Shown here: piece by piece, positions 29,950-41,281 of the stretch | Layout: each line of letters begins with the position of its first letter | How positions within the stretch are numbered: position 1 is the first letter of the stretch | NCBI GenBank assembly: GCA_905221605.1 | Contig: CAJNDS010002846.1 | Span: 127,501 to 191,500, forward strand | Length of the DNA stretch: 64,000 bases | Source of the DNA: Symbiodinium natans | Taxonomy: Eukaryota > Sar > Dinophyceae > Suessiales > Symbiodiniaceae | Direction: 5' to 3' | The notes under the pieces: generated by a model | Databases searched by the model: none | Told to the model about the DNA's origin: nothing | Seen by the model: the letters and a program-made list of their open reading frames with translations, nothing else | Made by a program: the position numbers and the translations under genes

Positions 29950-30860
29950 CAAGGCACCAAAGAACAGGGACACGCTGGTCCTCGGGGAGCTCGAAGGTTG
30001 ACATTTGGAATTCTCTAGGGCCGGAGGGCCTATGCTACCCTACGAAAACAACTGCGCGAGGTCCAGCAACTCTCAGGGTTTTGGGGGGCTTTAGAGCGGA
30101 GGCTTTCACAGACAACATCGCAGACTCTGCAACAAGGCATGTCCTGAAGCACACACGACACATGGGAGTTGCTCTACACGAATTAGCCCACCCAAAGCGG
30201 TGCCTTGTAGGGAACCTTCCTGGTAGGAATCCCTACCCAAAGAGCTCGATAAAAGGAACAAACATTCTGGAATCGGCCCGTGCACGTGGTCTTCAGGGAT
30301 CACACCTGCACCCTGTAAACTTTTGCGAGGAAGTCAACATCCTCGCCTCCAGGCGGCGGCAGCGAGACATCAAAGTCTCGATCATGATCTCCTAGGAGCT
30401 CTGTGTTGCCAGGCGCGTCGACGACGCAGGTTATAAGGCCCAAGGTCAATCCCACGCCTGAACGCCTGACTCCCGCGCTAAGCCCCGTGCTCTAAAACCG
30501 CCTTTAATGAAGTCGGCATTTGGAGTAGTACAACCTCTCGTTACGGCGGGATAAGCGCACATGGCTCTTTGTGATCCAAGAAGGTGTAGCTCCTCTTTCG
30601 AGGCCTTGTGCGGGTTCAGGGCTCAGGGCGACTATGCCAGTCGTGGTCTGGCGTCATGGGGCTTAGGAGGCTTAGACTAAGGGCTTTTTCGCCTCCCCCA
30701 CCAGAGCTTCCGGGTCAGCTACTTTCGCAAATGTCCAAAGCCGGGATGAAACCCTAGAAGCCCTTTTGACGGAACCCTAAATAAACTCTAAGCCCTGATG
30801 CCCCCCCCCCCCCCCCCCCCCCAAACCCTAAACCCTAAACCCTAAAGCCTAAACCCCCCC
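29950..30860. other. no gene recognised
   Basis: A 104-codon plus frame (30081-30395) has no splice context. A poly-C of about 22 bases (30802-30823) is followed by three heptamers (30824-30850). Confidence 0.5.
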
Positions 30861-30964
30861 CTCTGTTGCTTGCAAGTCCTGGGTGGAGATGACGTTCGCC
30901 AGTGCCTCTTGAGCGGGGCTGCGCCCCGAGGAGCACTCTGCTCACATATAACCACCTGTCAATC

Positions 30965-31110
30965 GTTTTTACTAGTATATATAACTCATGCAACCATTTT
31001 CTGTATATATATATATATGTAGACATTCATACTTACGTATCCATATTTATTCATGTGTTTATCTATACGTATGTATATTTCTATTCATTTACTTATTTGT
31101 GCGTATGCAT
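30965..31110. repeat. TA/TTTA-rich tract
   Basis: Low-complexity AT-rich sequence. Tyr/Ile-rich frames not called. Confidence 0.8.
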
Positions 31111-31867
31111 AGCTCTTCGTACCATTGGTTCACACACGAGCCCATGCCACCTGGAACCTCTGCAGTGCTAGATTCTCGGGAATTGAGCACAGCACATCTC
31201 GGAGAGCTGCAAGATTCCGTGTGCTTAGGGCGCCTAAGAACACCAAACCCCACACCCTCCCCTGAGGAGTGTGCCGCCTTTTTTTCTCCTTTTCTTCGGA
31301 TCCACATGCTCAGGAGCTCGCGCGCCCTCTGGAGTTTTGAGCTTAAACTCGGCCTCAACTCCGTGCCGTTCGCAGCCGCGGCCTTGTTGGTATTTCGTGG
31401 CCTATTATGGCTTAGTTATATCTCTGCCCTGCTTCTGAGGCAAGATGTCGGGCGTATGGGGGGTTGGGGCATGGTATGGTCACGGAGTAATGAATTAGTA
31501 GAGCCGCAGTAAATGCACACAGCATCAGAAAGTTATGCACGATTCGCATGAAACCGCATGCAACCCGTCCTGAGCTTCACAAAGCTTGAGGTTAAAGCAT
31601 CATTATGGGCCGGGCCGTAGATATCTTGTTCGTACTTTTCCGTCGATGAGTCCGAAATTGCCACCTACGCTTCATGAGATGATGGCGGCACAAAGCAGCG
31701 ATCGAAGCTAACTGCTACCGGCTGCTCCTCCTACTTCTTTGCATGCAGGAGTCTTTACGATGACCGCCATACCGAGGCTCCAATTTGGGTCTGGAATTAA
31801 TTTAGGGATTCTTTTTGTTTTTTTTTGGTATTTTTCTTGTTTTTCTTGTTCTGTACTCAACACTAGT

Positions 31868-32015
<148 letters not shown>

Positions 32016-32035
32016 GGAGCATTATTCGTAGGATT

Positions 32036-32331
32036 TCTTTATTTTTGGTTCGTTTTCGTGGTTTTCCCTAGGACAAAACTACATTCCCTCTTTATTTTAA
32101 TAGGATTCATACTACTTTTCGTGGGATTTCTTACTTATCCTTTTTGGCTTGGTTCGTTTTCCTGGTTTTTCGTGAGAGAAAGCTACGTTCCGTCCAAATT
32201 CTCAAGGATTCATACTACTTATTACTTCTTTGCTTGGCTTGTTTTCTTGGTTTTTCCTAGGAAAAAGCTACATCCCCTCTACAGTTTCATAGGATTCATA
32301 TAACTTTTCGTGGGATTTCTTATTATCTAAA
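32036..32331. repeat. local tandem repeat, about three units of 85-105 bp
   Basis: Repeated landmarks AGGATTCATACTACTT (32102, 32206 and a variant at 32291) and GGTTCGTTTTCCTGGTTTTT. T-rich. Confidence 0.85.
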
Positions 32332-32628
32332 GATGGGTTTCAACAAAATTCATGGGCTTTGAAGCACGCTTTGCACGGCTTAAATAAAGCGGGTTGGGGG
32401 TTTAGGGGGAGGGGGAGGGGGGCAACCCCCCCATTTGCAAACACAATGTTGACATGATGGGTTTCAACCAGATTCATAGGCTCTGAAGCCGCTTTGCACG
32501 GCTTACAAGAAGCGGGGGGGTTGGGGGGGGCGCAGCCCCCCCCATTTGCAACCACAATGCTCACACGATGGGTTTCAACAAGATTCATATGCCTTGAAGC
32601 ACGCTTTGCAGGGAGGGCGCAGCCTAGG
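32332..32628. repeat. local tandem repeat, 2.4 units of about 111-124 bp with G/C-run hairpins
   Basis: Units start GATGGGTTTCAACAAGATTC (32332, 32456, 32567). Each full unit holds a G run facing a C run around GGGGGGGGCGCAGCCCCCCC, able to fold on itself. Confidence 0.9.
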
Positions 32629-32634
32629 GTGTAT

Positions 32635-32786
32635 CTTAATATATATTATATCATAAAAGACCAAAAGAAAACACATTTTTCCATACTGTACATACCGTCA
32701 AACGCATATATCAAAGAATCTTGGCTTTCTATACTATATACACTATATATACTATATATACCATATACCATACATACTAAATATAC

Positions 32787-32821
<35 letters not shown>

Positions 32822-33605
32822 CTATGTGTTACATATATACTATATATTTGCTATATATATATCTATATGTATATATTCTATATATATATATATTATATAT
32901 ATATATATATATAGTACTATTATTGTATAATATACTATATATACTAATTATAATATACTATATTATCCATATATATATTGCTATAATATTTGCTATATAT
33001 ATATATACTATATGTATATTCTATATATACATATATATATACTCTATATATTATATATACTACGTATACTATATACTATTACTATATCTATATATTGTAT
33101 ATATATATTATACGATATATACGTATATACTATATATACAAACTAATATATACTACTATACGTTTTTACTTTATGTACTATATGCCCTACTATATATACT
33201 GAATATATGTATATATATATAACTGATACATACTGCTATATATACTCTATATATATATATGTACTATATATACTAGTATATATATATACTCTATATACTA
33301 TGATACACACTATATATACCATAGAATATTTTTTCGCGTGTGAAAATGCATGCTATATACACTGTACATATATATATATATATATATATATCCATATACA
33401 CGTTGTATAACCTATAGTATGTGCACTATATATATATATGTATAAAATATATCATACATATCTCATGTATACTCTCCTATATATACTATATATATATATA
33501 TATGACTTATGAACCAAAAAAACTACACTAGATATACTACATATATATATATATATATGTACATAGTCTATATATATACGATATGCACATATACTACATG
33601 TATAC
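32635..33605. repeat. 1-kb TA-rich block
   Basis: Almost only A and T with scattered C/G, many ATATAT runs and short inverted repeats. The 242-codon Tyr/Ile frame over it is a composition artefact. Confidence 0.9.
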
Positions 33606-33609
33606 ACTA

Positions 33610-33915
33610 GACACAAACATGGAAAAGCAAAAGCAACCGTCAAACGCAGAAAGCCAAAAAATGACCTGAAACAAAAAGGAGCTAAGAGAAAAAGCAAAAG
33701 CAAAAGCAAAAGCAGAAGCACAAGCAAGAGCAAAACCAAAAGAAAAAGCAACAGGAAAAGCAAAAGCAAAAGCGACAAGCAAAAACCGACAAGCAATTCA
33801 GACAGGCAAAAAACGACAAGCGAAAAGCAGAAAGCGAAACAAGGAGAAAGGAACAAAAACAAGCAAAACAAAAAAAATACCCCCAAAAAAACAAAAAAAA
33901 TACCCAAAAAAAATG
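33610..33915 (+). repeat. A-rich AAAAGC-type tract
   Basis: Irregular repeats of AAAAGC, AAAAGCAAAAGC and ACAAGC, then A8 runs with CCC. No coding signal. Confidence 0.85.
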
Positions 33916-33966
33916 TTCTCCCCTCAGACAGAACCGTAAATCAAGAACACCTACCAACGAACCTAC

Positions 33967-34124
33967 CATGCTCTGCCAGCACTGCTGCAATGTTCGATCG
34001 CGGCTCCGACTGCAAGCAAACCACTTCGCTGCACTTCGCCGCCGACTTGACTGTGGATCGGCTTTGGTTGACGTATTCGCAATCTTGTTGCCGCTAAGCT
34101 CTTTTTGCATGTTTGGGCTAACAC
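33967..34124 (-). CDS. putative internal exon, unknown protein
   Basis: Bounded by a GAGCTTCAG acceptor (above 34124) and a GCATG/GTAGGT donor (below 33967). 158 bp, phase 0 to phase 2. Encodes LAATRLRIRQPKPIHSQVGG and GLLAVGAAIEHCSSAGRA. The plus strand and another minus frame are also open. Family unknown. Confidence 0.33.
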
Positions 34125-34934
34125 CTGAAGCTCATATGCATTTTGCACAGGGCCATGGTAAACAGTACAACTTTTACATCCGGGACTTTTTGCAGAAATT
34201 CCTCAAACCTAATTAACTTTTTTTGTAGCGCAGCCAACGAGGACATACATTCTACAGGGTCTTACTTGTGCGTGAAGGTATTCTCTCGAGAGGCCAGCGA
34301 TGCGGCAGGGTTAGGTAGGTGGCAGAGCGGGTCCAAGGGTTGGACTGAGTCCTCCGCATTTTGGTTCATGTTAGCTAGACAGGGCTTGTGGAAAGAGGGT
34401 GCGTTGTTATCTGTCATTGCGTGATCTTGGGACGGCTGGCGATGTGTAACCGAAGTGCCCGCTCATCTATGTACAAGGCCCTGGCATTGCTGAATGTCTT
34501 CGCCTCTATCTGGAAGGTCCTTCCGAACACTGGCTCACCAAACGCCTCAACCCAAACACCCTGAACCTTTATGCTCCTAGTCCTTGAAGCTCAATCCCAA
34601 AACCAAGACCCCTTACACAGGCCTGACCTCCTCAACTCCAAACCCTCATGCAAGCTTCAACCATGTTGACGTGCAAAGTTCGAGCTTCGGATACAATGAA
34701 ACCCTAAACCCTAAACCCTAGTGCTGCGAATGGATGAATGGACGGATGGATTCAAGCATCCTGGACGGATAGAGACCGGCTTGGGCGTGACAGATGATGG
34801 ATTCGACATCATCGGGGCATCGCGCGCGAGCCCCCAAGTTGGACGTCAAGCCCTCCAGACTGCGGGAATTGCTGGACTACAGCACAACGCCGGAATGTGG
34901 TAACGACGAAGGAGCAGGCTCTCGAGGTTCTCAG

Positions 34935-35217
34935 GAGAAGGCAAAGACGAAGCACGGTTCCTCCGCTTGCGCCGCATCCTCTCCGCCAGCCGCTTGGATC
35001 CCGCTGCGCGACGTCGATATCGATTGCACCACTGTCAAGAGCTCCCCTGGTTGTATTTGGTTTCGCTGTATGACGTGGAAGCTGGCATATACCTGCATGA
35101 CTGCCTGGCAAAAAAGTGTGGAGATTCCTCGCACAGATGGGATTCCGCACTGACACCAGGCTTCGAGCTTGCCGGCACACGGGATGTCGTGCCTTTCCGT
35201 CTGGCAACTTTTGAATG
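34935..35217 (+). CDS. possible exon inside a multi-frame open region
   Basis: After GAGGTTCTCAG, about 93 codons run to a TGA at 35215-35217 and include EARFLRLRRILSASRLDPAA, ELPWLYLVSLYDVEAGIYLH and ELAGTRDVVPFRLATFE. However five of the six frames are open around 35035-35153, including three minus frames of 101, 123 and 140 codons, so strand and frame are unresolved. Confidence 0.28.
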
Positions 35218-35569
35218 ACGACATCTTGCACGTTTCAGCCTGGCCGCCGCAGGTTTCCGTTTGCCGTGGCTGTGATCGACAGCCTCGAACAAGCTGTGGC
35301 AATGAAGGTTTGATGCCTGTGCACTACGGACATTCGTCATCTACAGACAGCTTTGCCAGGCGAAGAGAGTAAGTAACCACTGTGTACGAGAAGAGTTTGG
35401 CGAAGGTCGGCTCTAGGGTTTAGGGTGTTTAAGGATATCCTCGGCTGGTGCACCCTGTGCTAAAGCCCTTGCGCTTCCAGACCACTCAAACTCAGGGGTC
35501 ATGCGCTCAGTCATGGGCCCAAATCTACAAGTCAGTTCAGACTTCTGGATTCAGGTTTTCATCACAAGG

Positions 35570-35636
35570 GCTTAAGGTTTGATAACAGGGTTAGGGGGGT
35601 TGTCATAAACAGGGTTATAGGAGGCTTAAGGATCCG
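35570..35636. repeat. short inverted/direct repeat
   Basis: GGCTTAAGG occurs at both ends and ATAACAGGGTTA / ATAAACAGGGTTA repeat inside. Possibly a small element. Confidence 0.4.
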
Positions 35637-36124
35637 TGGCGAAGGCCCAATTCAGCACGAAGACACCAAGGCCGGTCTTTGTGGATTCGAGGCGTCTCGG
35701 AGGCCGAGTTTCTGGGTTTAGGGTTTAGGGTGGAGCCTCCGCAGCGTAGTCCTCTTCACCCTTGACCTCCAATCCGATATTTGTGGCCCGGGAATCAAAA
35801 TGAGTCGGTTTCGGGGTTCAGGGGCTGAGTCCTACCCTCTTCTGAGCCCTAGAACCTCCAGTTCTTCCACAATAAGGTGTCTCATTTGGTGTCACTCAGG
35901 GGGACCCTAAACCCTAAACCCTAAACCCTAACCCCTGGGCCCTGGTTGGGCAACTTCCCTGTGTTGGTAGCTGCTGGTTGAGGACCCCAGGGGCGGTACT
36001 AAGGTCTTTGTTGAGGACCGATGAGCACCCAACCAGCCGACTCAGGGGGGCCAACTGGGGGCGACAGTACCGGTTTGCGCCTGGCGCCACGCTCCTTCGC
36101 AGATCTTTCTACCTTTGGCGCCGC

Positions 36125-37680
36125 GCCCTCCATTGCAGAGCAATCCTCTGCCCTTTTTTTTTTTTTCCCCCCGACGCGGCCTCCATTGCAGAGCCATCCT
36201 CTGCGGGTCCTTCTACCGCTGGCGCCGCCCCACTCCATTGCAGAGCCATCCTCTGCGGGTCCTTCTGCTATTGCAGAGCCATCCTCTGCGGGTCCTTCTG
36301 CCATTGCAGAGCCATCCTCTGCGGTTCTTCTTTTTGTTTGGCTGACGCGGCCTGCGTTGCAGAGCCATCCTCTGCGGTTTTTGTTTTTTTTTACGTTTGG
36401 CGCCCCCGCAGGAGCTATCCTCTGCGGGTCCTTCTGCTATTGCAGAGCCATCCTCTGCGGGTCCTTCTGCCATTGCAGAGCCATCCTCTGCGTTTTTTTT
36501 TTGTGCTGACTCTCAGCGGATTTGTTTTGCCGACGCGGCCTCCATTGCAGAGCCATCCTCTGCGGGTCCTTCGACCGCTGGCGCCGCCACACTCCATTGC
36601 AGAGCCATCCTCTGCGGGTCCTTCTGCCAACGCAGAGCCATCCTCTGCGGGTTTTTTTTTTTGCTGACTCTCAGCGGTTTTTTTTGCCGACGCGGCCTCC
36701 ATTGCAGAGCCATCCTCTGCGGGTCCTTCTACCGCTGGCGCCGCCCCACTCCATTGCAGAGCCATCCTCTGCGGGTCCTTCTGCCATTGCAGAGCCATCC
36801 TCTGCGGTTTTTTTTGCTGACTCTCAGCGGATTTTTTTTTTTTGCCGACGCGGCCTCCATTGCAGAGCCATCCTCTGCGGGTCCTTCTACCGCTGGCGCC
36901 GCCCCACTCCATTGCAGAGCCATCCTCTGCGGGTCCTTCTTCCATTGCAGAGCCAGCCTCTGCGGTTTTTTTTTGCTGACTCTCAGCGGTTTTTTTTTGC
37001 CGACGCGGCCTCCATTGCAGAGCCATCCTCTGCGGGTCCTTCTACAGCTGGCGCCGCCCCACTACATTGCAGAGCCATCCTCTGCGGGTCCTTCTGCCAT
37101 TGCAGAGCCATCCTCTGCGTTTTTTTTTTGTTTTTTTGCTGACTCTCAGCGGTTTTTTTTGCCGACGCGGCCTCCATTGCAGAGCCATCCTCTGCGGGTC
37201 CTTCGACCGCTGGCGCCGCCCCACTACATTGCAGAGCCATCCTCTGCGGGTCCTTCTGCCATTGCAGAGCCATCCTCTGCGGTTTTTTTTTTTGCTGACT
37301 CTCAGCGGATTTGTTTTTTTTGCCGACGCGGCCTCCATTGCAGAGCCATCCTCTGCGGGTCCTTCTACCGCTGGCGCCGCCCCACTACATTGCAGAGCCA
37401 TCCTCTGCGGGTCCTTCTGCCATTGCAGAGCCATCCTCTGCGTTTTTTTTTTTTGCTGACTCTCAGCGGTTTTTTTTTGCCGACGCGGCCTCCATTGCAG
37501 AGCCATCCTCTGCGGGTCCTTCGACCGCTGGCGCCGCCCCACTCCATTGCAGAGCCATCCTCTGCGGGTCTTTCTGCCATTGCAGAGCCATCCTCTGCGG
37601 GTCTTCTACCTTTGGCGCTGCCCCGCTCCATTGCAGAGCCATCCTCTGCGGTTTTTTCTACCTTTGCCGCGGACCTTGTT
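36125..37680 (+). repeat. tandem array of perfect mini-hairpins with T-tract spacers
   Basis: About 30 copies of GCAGAGCCATCCTCTGC (6-bp perfect stem, 5-base loop) organised in about eight higher-order units of 155-160 bp. A typical unit reads: T8-12, GCCGACGCGGC (4-bp stem), hairpin, GGGTCCTTCTACCGC, TGGCGCC, hairpin, GGGTCCTTCTGCCATT, hairpin, T8-12, GCTGACTCTCAGC (5-bp stem). Frames through it, up to 431 codons on plus and 203 on minus, are open only because the unit lacks stops. T-tract lengths vary by one or two bases between units, so no frame is maintained. It resembles neither a CRISPR array (unequal spacing, internal symmetry, no unique spacers) nor a known coding repeat. Confidence 0.9.
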
Positions 37681-37689
37681 TTTGTTTCT

Positions 37690-38930
37690 TAAAAAGCCCC
37701 CCTCTCTCTCTCTCTTTTCGTTTTTTTGCGGTTTGATCCTTAAGCTTTCGGGCCGGAGGTGATACCGCTTTTTTCTGACCGGACTCTGTCCTGGTCGCCT
37801 TCCACTCCACTCCACTCCACCCTAAACCCTAAACCCTAAACCACCCAAAACAAAAAATCCAACTCGTGCCTCCGGAAGCGCCCTGAGATTTACTTTATCA
37901 AATTACGCCGCGTGCACACACAAAGCCATCCAAGCAAGCGTCGCTTTGTCTGCGAACTTCCTGACTCATACATACACATACAGAAATATTGGCATTTGCC
38001 TCTACTTTCATTGAGTCATATGGGGTTTCAGAAACTAGGAGTACCCTTTTTCAGGGTCCCTTTTAAGGGGATTCTATTCGATTTGGGGTGTAAAAGGGGT
38101 AACACCTATAATCGAGCATCCAGAATGTGTAATCTACAATCCAAAGGCTATAGCCTGTCATCTATAATCTGGAACGTAATATGCAATACATGATTCAATG
38201 TGCGATGTTAATTTCCAGGATGTAGAGCATGTAGTACAAGGAACCGTACATAAAAATTAGAACAGTGTGCACATTTCAGTTTATATAGCATAGTTTATTC
38301 TATGGTGCATATTATAGAGTGCATTACTAGATGTGTGAAAAGTAGCATGTATACAAGGATGTGGATATGTATATGTATGTATGGGTATTTCCCAAAATAG
38401 GGGTTGAACATTGTAAAGAGGGAGCAAGCTAAGGACGAGATACTTTGCTTGATGGTTTAAAGGGTATGTACATTATACATGTATGCGAACCTTTTATTAG
38501 CTTTTATATATGAGAAAGGGTCTACTTACTTAGACTGACTTTGGGTGTTAACATCATTACATAGTCAGGGCGTACGCTTGGTAGCTACTTAAAATTCAGG
38601 CTCCGGTCTTCCCTTGAATGCTACGATCCGATGCTGCTGGCTAACGCCTAGGGTTTTTCAGGATTTCATGCCTTTTGGGCGTATGGCTAAACGGCTAAAG
38701 GCAAATGGGAACTGTGGGGCCCAAGATCTCGTGGTTTACGCTTGCAGCCTTTGCGCCACTGACAGGTCACACTGTGGACAGTTCAGGCGAGGCTTCACAA
38801 GGAGTTGTTAAAGTTTTAGTGCCCATGGTCTGCTACTCAAAAGCAGCAACCCTAAACCCTAAACCCTGTTTTGCTTTATGGCTCCTAAACCCTAAACTGG
38901 CAACGAGCTTGCATTGGGGCGCTTGCCGTC
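37690..38930. other. no gene recognised; AT-rich stretch
   Basis: (CT)n at 37700-37716, CACTC repeats and three heptamers at 37803-37843, a family-B left end at 38022, then AT-rich unique DNA 38100-38560 without any open frame of note. Short heptamer runs at 38850-38870 and 38884-38898. Confidence 0.5.
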
Positions 38931-39643
38931 TCACAGCAAGGACTTGGCGCAAGCGGCTGAGAATCCAATGGTCGCCTGCAGCTTCAAGCCAGCAGTCGCA
39001 GCTTGGAGGCTCATGCGTACTTATAACCCCACTTAAAGTCCTCTTACAACTTACCTAGGTGACTTAGGGGGATAAATGCAGTTTCAATTGGGTTTGTACG
39101 TACCCATGAACCTCCAAGTAGCATTGAGGGTTTTCCAGGTCTGACGTAGGGCTTGAGGTTTGAGTGTGGGATTCTGGGGTCCGGCTTGTTCTTCGCTCCC
39201 GCGTAGCTGGACAAACCGCCCTGCAGAGATTTCGGCGACTGGGGTTAACTCAAGGATAGTTTTGTTCAAAGGGGGGGCGTAGGGGTTTGGGTGTAGGGTT
39301 CAGGGTGTAAATTACAAACCCTCCACCCCGAAGCTGATTCTTCACCTTGCAGCTGAGGTGCTCCCATGGCTCCTCCCGCCAGTATGTAGCCGGTGATGCT
39401 GAAGGCTGCCAGCCGTGTCCTGGAAAGCCCCCAACATCGCCACACTTCTTCAGGGGTAACCACGGGGTGTAGAGCTTAGGGGGGCGTTGCAGCCTAGTTG
39501 CTGAGTACCGTACATAGGCCAGAAAAGGTTACCCTTTCAATTAGGGTAGGAGTATATAATACCTATTCCAAAAGGTTAAGGCTAAGGCTAGGGGTAACCT
39601 ACTCAGCAACTAAGACTAAGACAATCTTCGACGGAGTCCTGGC
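38931..39643 (-). CDS. four-exon partial gene with two TIR-element introns
   Basis: Exons on minus: 39603-39643, 39346-39493, 39112-39238, 38931-39001. Junctions are GCTGA/GTAGGT, CAAG/GTGAAG and TGGAG/GTTCAT donors with ACTAG, CCCCAG and CTCCAAG acceptors. The lengths keep one frame through all three introns (109, 107 and 110 bp) to a TGA. Landmarks: RPPKLYTPWLPLKKCGDVGG, FPGHGWQPSASPATYWREE, SLQGGLSSYAGAKNKPDPR, PYVRPGKPSMLLG, and the C-terminus AGLKLQATIGFSAACAKSLL. The outer introns coincide with family-G and family-C TIR elements. A rival frame (FSITGYILAGGAMGAPQLQ and onward) also threads the last two introns, so frame choice is a judgement. No family recognised. Confidence 0.45.
39002..39119. 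mobile_element. TIR element, family C, coincides with an intron
   Basis: Ends CTTGGAGGCTCATGCGTAC and GTACCCATGAACCTCCAAG are inverted copies. On the minus strand they give a GT donor at 39111-39110 and an AG acceptor at 39003-39002. Confidence 0.8.
39495..39612. mobile_element. TIR element, family G, coincides with an intron
   Basis: Perfect 13-bp ends TAGTTGCTGAGTA / TACTCAGCAACTA. The minus strand gives GTAGGT next to the upper end. Confidence 0.8.
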
Positions 39644-39967
39644 CTAGATCGACAGTCAAGCCCGACTCATGATGCCGAACCGCGGGACTCACGTGTTTGA
39701 AAACCAGCCAAGCGGAGCAATGCCCAAAAGCCAGCACAGGACATTTTTTGAACCGGGAACCTGCTTTCAGAAACCTAAACGCCTGACCTGTAATATTAAA
39801 CCCTAAACACCTGACCTGCAACCGGAACTTCACTCTTCACCCTAACCATGAGACCGAGAGTCACGTCCAGGACCAGGCCGAAAAGGCCTCCTCAGGGTTG
39901 ATATTGGCTTGGCTTTGATTTAAGTGGCTGCAGCGGTTTGCGGGATTGATCTTGGGCCAATCTTGGG

Positions 39968-40040
39968 AGGTTCCCCCTTATACTAGCAGTCCTTAATAGG
40001 GATTATGATAGAGGGTACCATAAGCGCACTCTGAGCGTTA
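39968..40040. mobile_element. family-A element, left end only
   Basis: GTTCCCCCTTATACTAGCAG then TCCTTAATAGGGATTATGAT. No matching right end within 150 bp. Confidence 0.5.
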
Positions 40041-40412
40041 ACGTGCCAAAGGGTTATAGTTTTTCAGGGGTGCGGGCAAAGGATGCACCCACGAGGATCA
40101 GCAGCTATCACTGCTTGGTCATTTGATGCTTTCAACTTCACCCTGGCTATTGACACGAACCCGAATCCCTAAGCCCTAAACCCTGGACTACGGTGATTGT
40201 CGAAGCAAAGCCCCACCTGTGGACTTCAGATGCTTGGTCTTCTTCGACGGTTGCCTTGGCTTGTGCATTGAGGGGGTGCTGAGGAACAAGGGGTGGACTC
40301 ACGTCATGAACAGTCAGCAGAGCCCGGTCTTTCCAGAGGCCTGAAGCCCGAATCACGACATTGCATGTTGCATAATAAACTATATGCGATGATGCTTCCA
40401 GTTCGCATTGTT

Positions 40413-40535
40413 GCTAAACCCTAAACCCTAAACCCTAAACCCTAAACCCTAAACCCTAAACCCTAAACCCTAAACCCTAAACCCTAAGCCCTAAGCCCTA
40501 AACCCTAAACCCTAAACCCTAAACCCTAAACCCCA
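40413..40535 (-). repeat. long heptamer array, about 17 copies
   Basis: CCCTAAA with two CCCTAAG units in the middle. Confidence 0.96.
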
Positions 40536-40589
40536 GCCCAAGCCAGGTGGCTCAGGTTCAGCGCGGGGGCTCTGGTGGCTCTCCAGCTT

Positions 40590-40777
40590 GACGGCAGGAA
40601 GCTCCTGGAGGTTGCACTACAGTAGCAACCCCCCCGGGGTTTAGGGTTTAGGGTTTAGGGTTGAGGGTTTAGAAACACAGGAAGGACGACATGTGACGGC
40701 AGGAAGCTCCTGAAAGTTGCACTACAGCAGCAACCCCCCGGGGTTTAGGGTTTAGAAACATAGGAAGGACGACATGT
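40590..40777 (+). repeat. tandem duplication differing in heptamer number
   Basis: Unit 1 (40590-40694, 105 bp) and unit 2 (40695-40777, 83 bp) share ACGGCAGGAAGCTCCTG at the start and GGAAGGACGACATGT at the end. Apart from a few substitutions they differ by three heptamers in the embedded TTTAGGG run. Confidence 0.9.
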
Positions 40778-40925
40778 TTGTTGGGCCCAAAGAAGGGTTA
40801 AGGGAACACAAAGGGCCGCAAGTGGCTCAGAAATGCTCAGCCTCTCTCTCCTTTTTAAGTGCCAAACCCCGCAAGACAACCATGGGGAGGCCAACCATGG
40901 CAGCGTTAAGTCCTGAACCCATATC

Positions 40926-41078
40926 ATGGGTTCCCCTACTAACCCCCCTCCATACTACCCCCCCCCCCCCGGTTCCCCCTTAAATAGCCTTAATTGAGCT
41001 ATTTCTCCCTAAATAGCCTAAACTATGGGGGGAACCTGGGGGGGGGTTCGTAGAGAGGGGGGTAGTAGGGGAACCCGT
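40926..41078. mobile_element. TIR element, family J
   Basis: Arms of about 27 bp: CATGGGTTCCCCTACTAACC at the left, inverted GTAGTAGGGGAACCCGTG at the right. The interior has facing C and G runs and a repeated CTAAATAGCC motif. Confidence 0.75.
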
Positions 41079-41197
41079 GACTATACATACATGTTGCAAG
41101 ACATCGCTTCTCGAGCAAAGCCGAAGTAAACCTTACTCCTGGCCACGTGACGCCACCGCAAGCTACGTTCCCCCACAACAAGCCTATAACCCAAAAA

Positions 41198-41281
41198 CCC
41201 TGAACCGCAGCTCAAACCCCAAGTTATCCTTTTTGGGGTGTTTTAACGTTAAGAAACCCCTGAACCGCAGCTCAAACCCCA
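41198..41281 (+). repeat. 24-bp direct repeat, period 60
   Basis: CCCTGAACCGCAGCTCAAAC occurs at about 41198 and again at about 41258. Confidence 0.8.

Noticed and set aside
32494-33222. 242-codon Tyr/Ile-rich frame
   Set aside because: Entirely explained by TA-rich low-complexity sequence.
36125-37680. CRISPR array
   Set aside because: Spacing is irregular, the spacers are themselves repeated, the repeat is a small symmetric hairpin, and the DNA is clearly eukaryotic.
36397-37692. 431-codon open frame across the hairpin array
   Set aside because: All three plus frames and the minus frames are largely open here because the repeat unit has no stops. T-tract lengths change by one or two bases between units, so no frame encodes a repeating peptide consistently.
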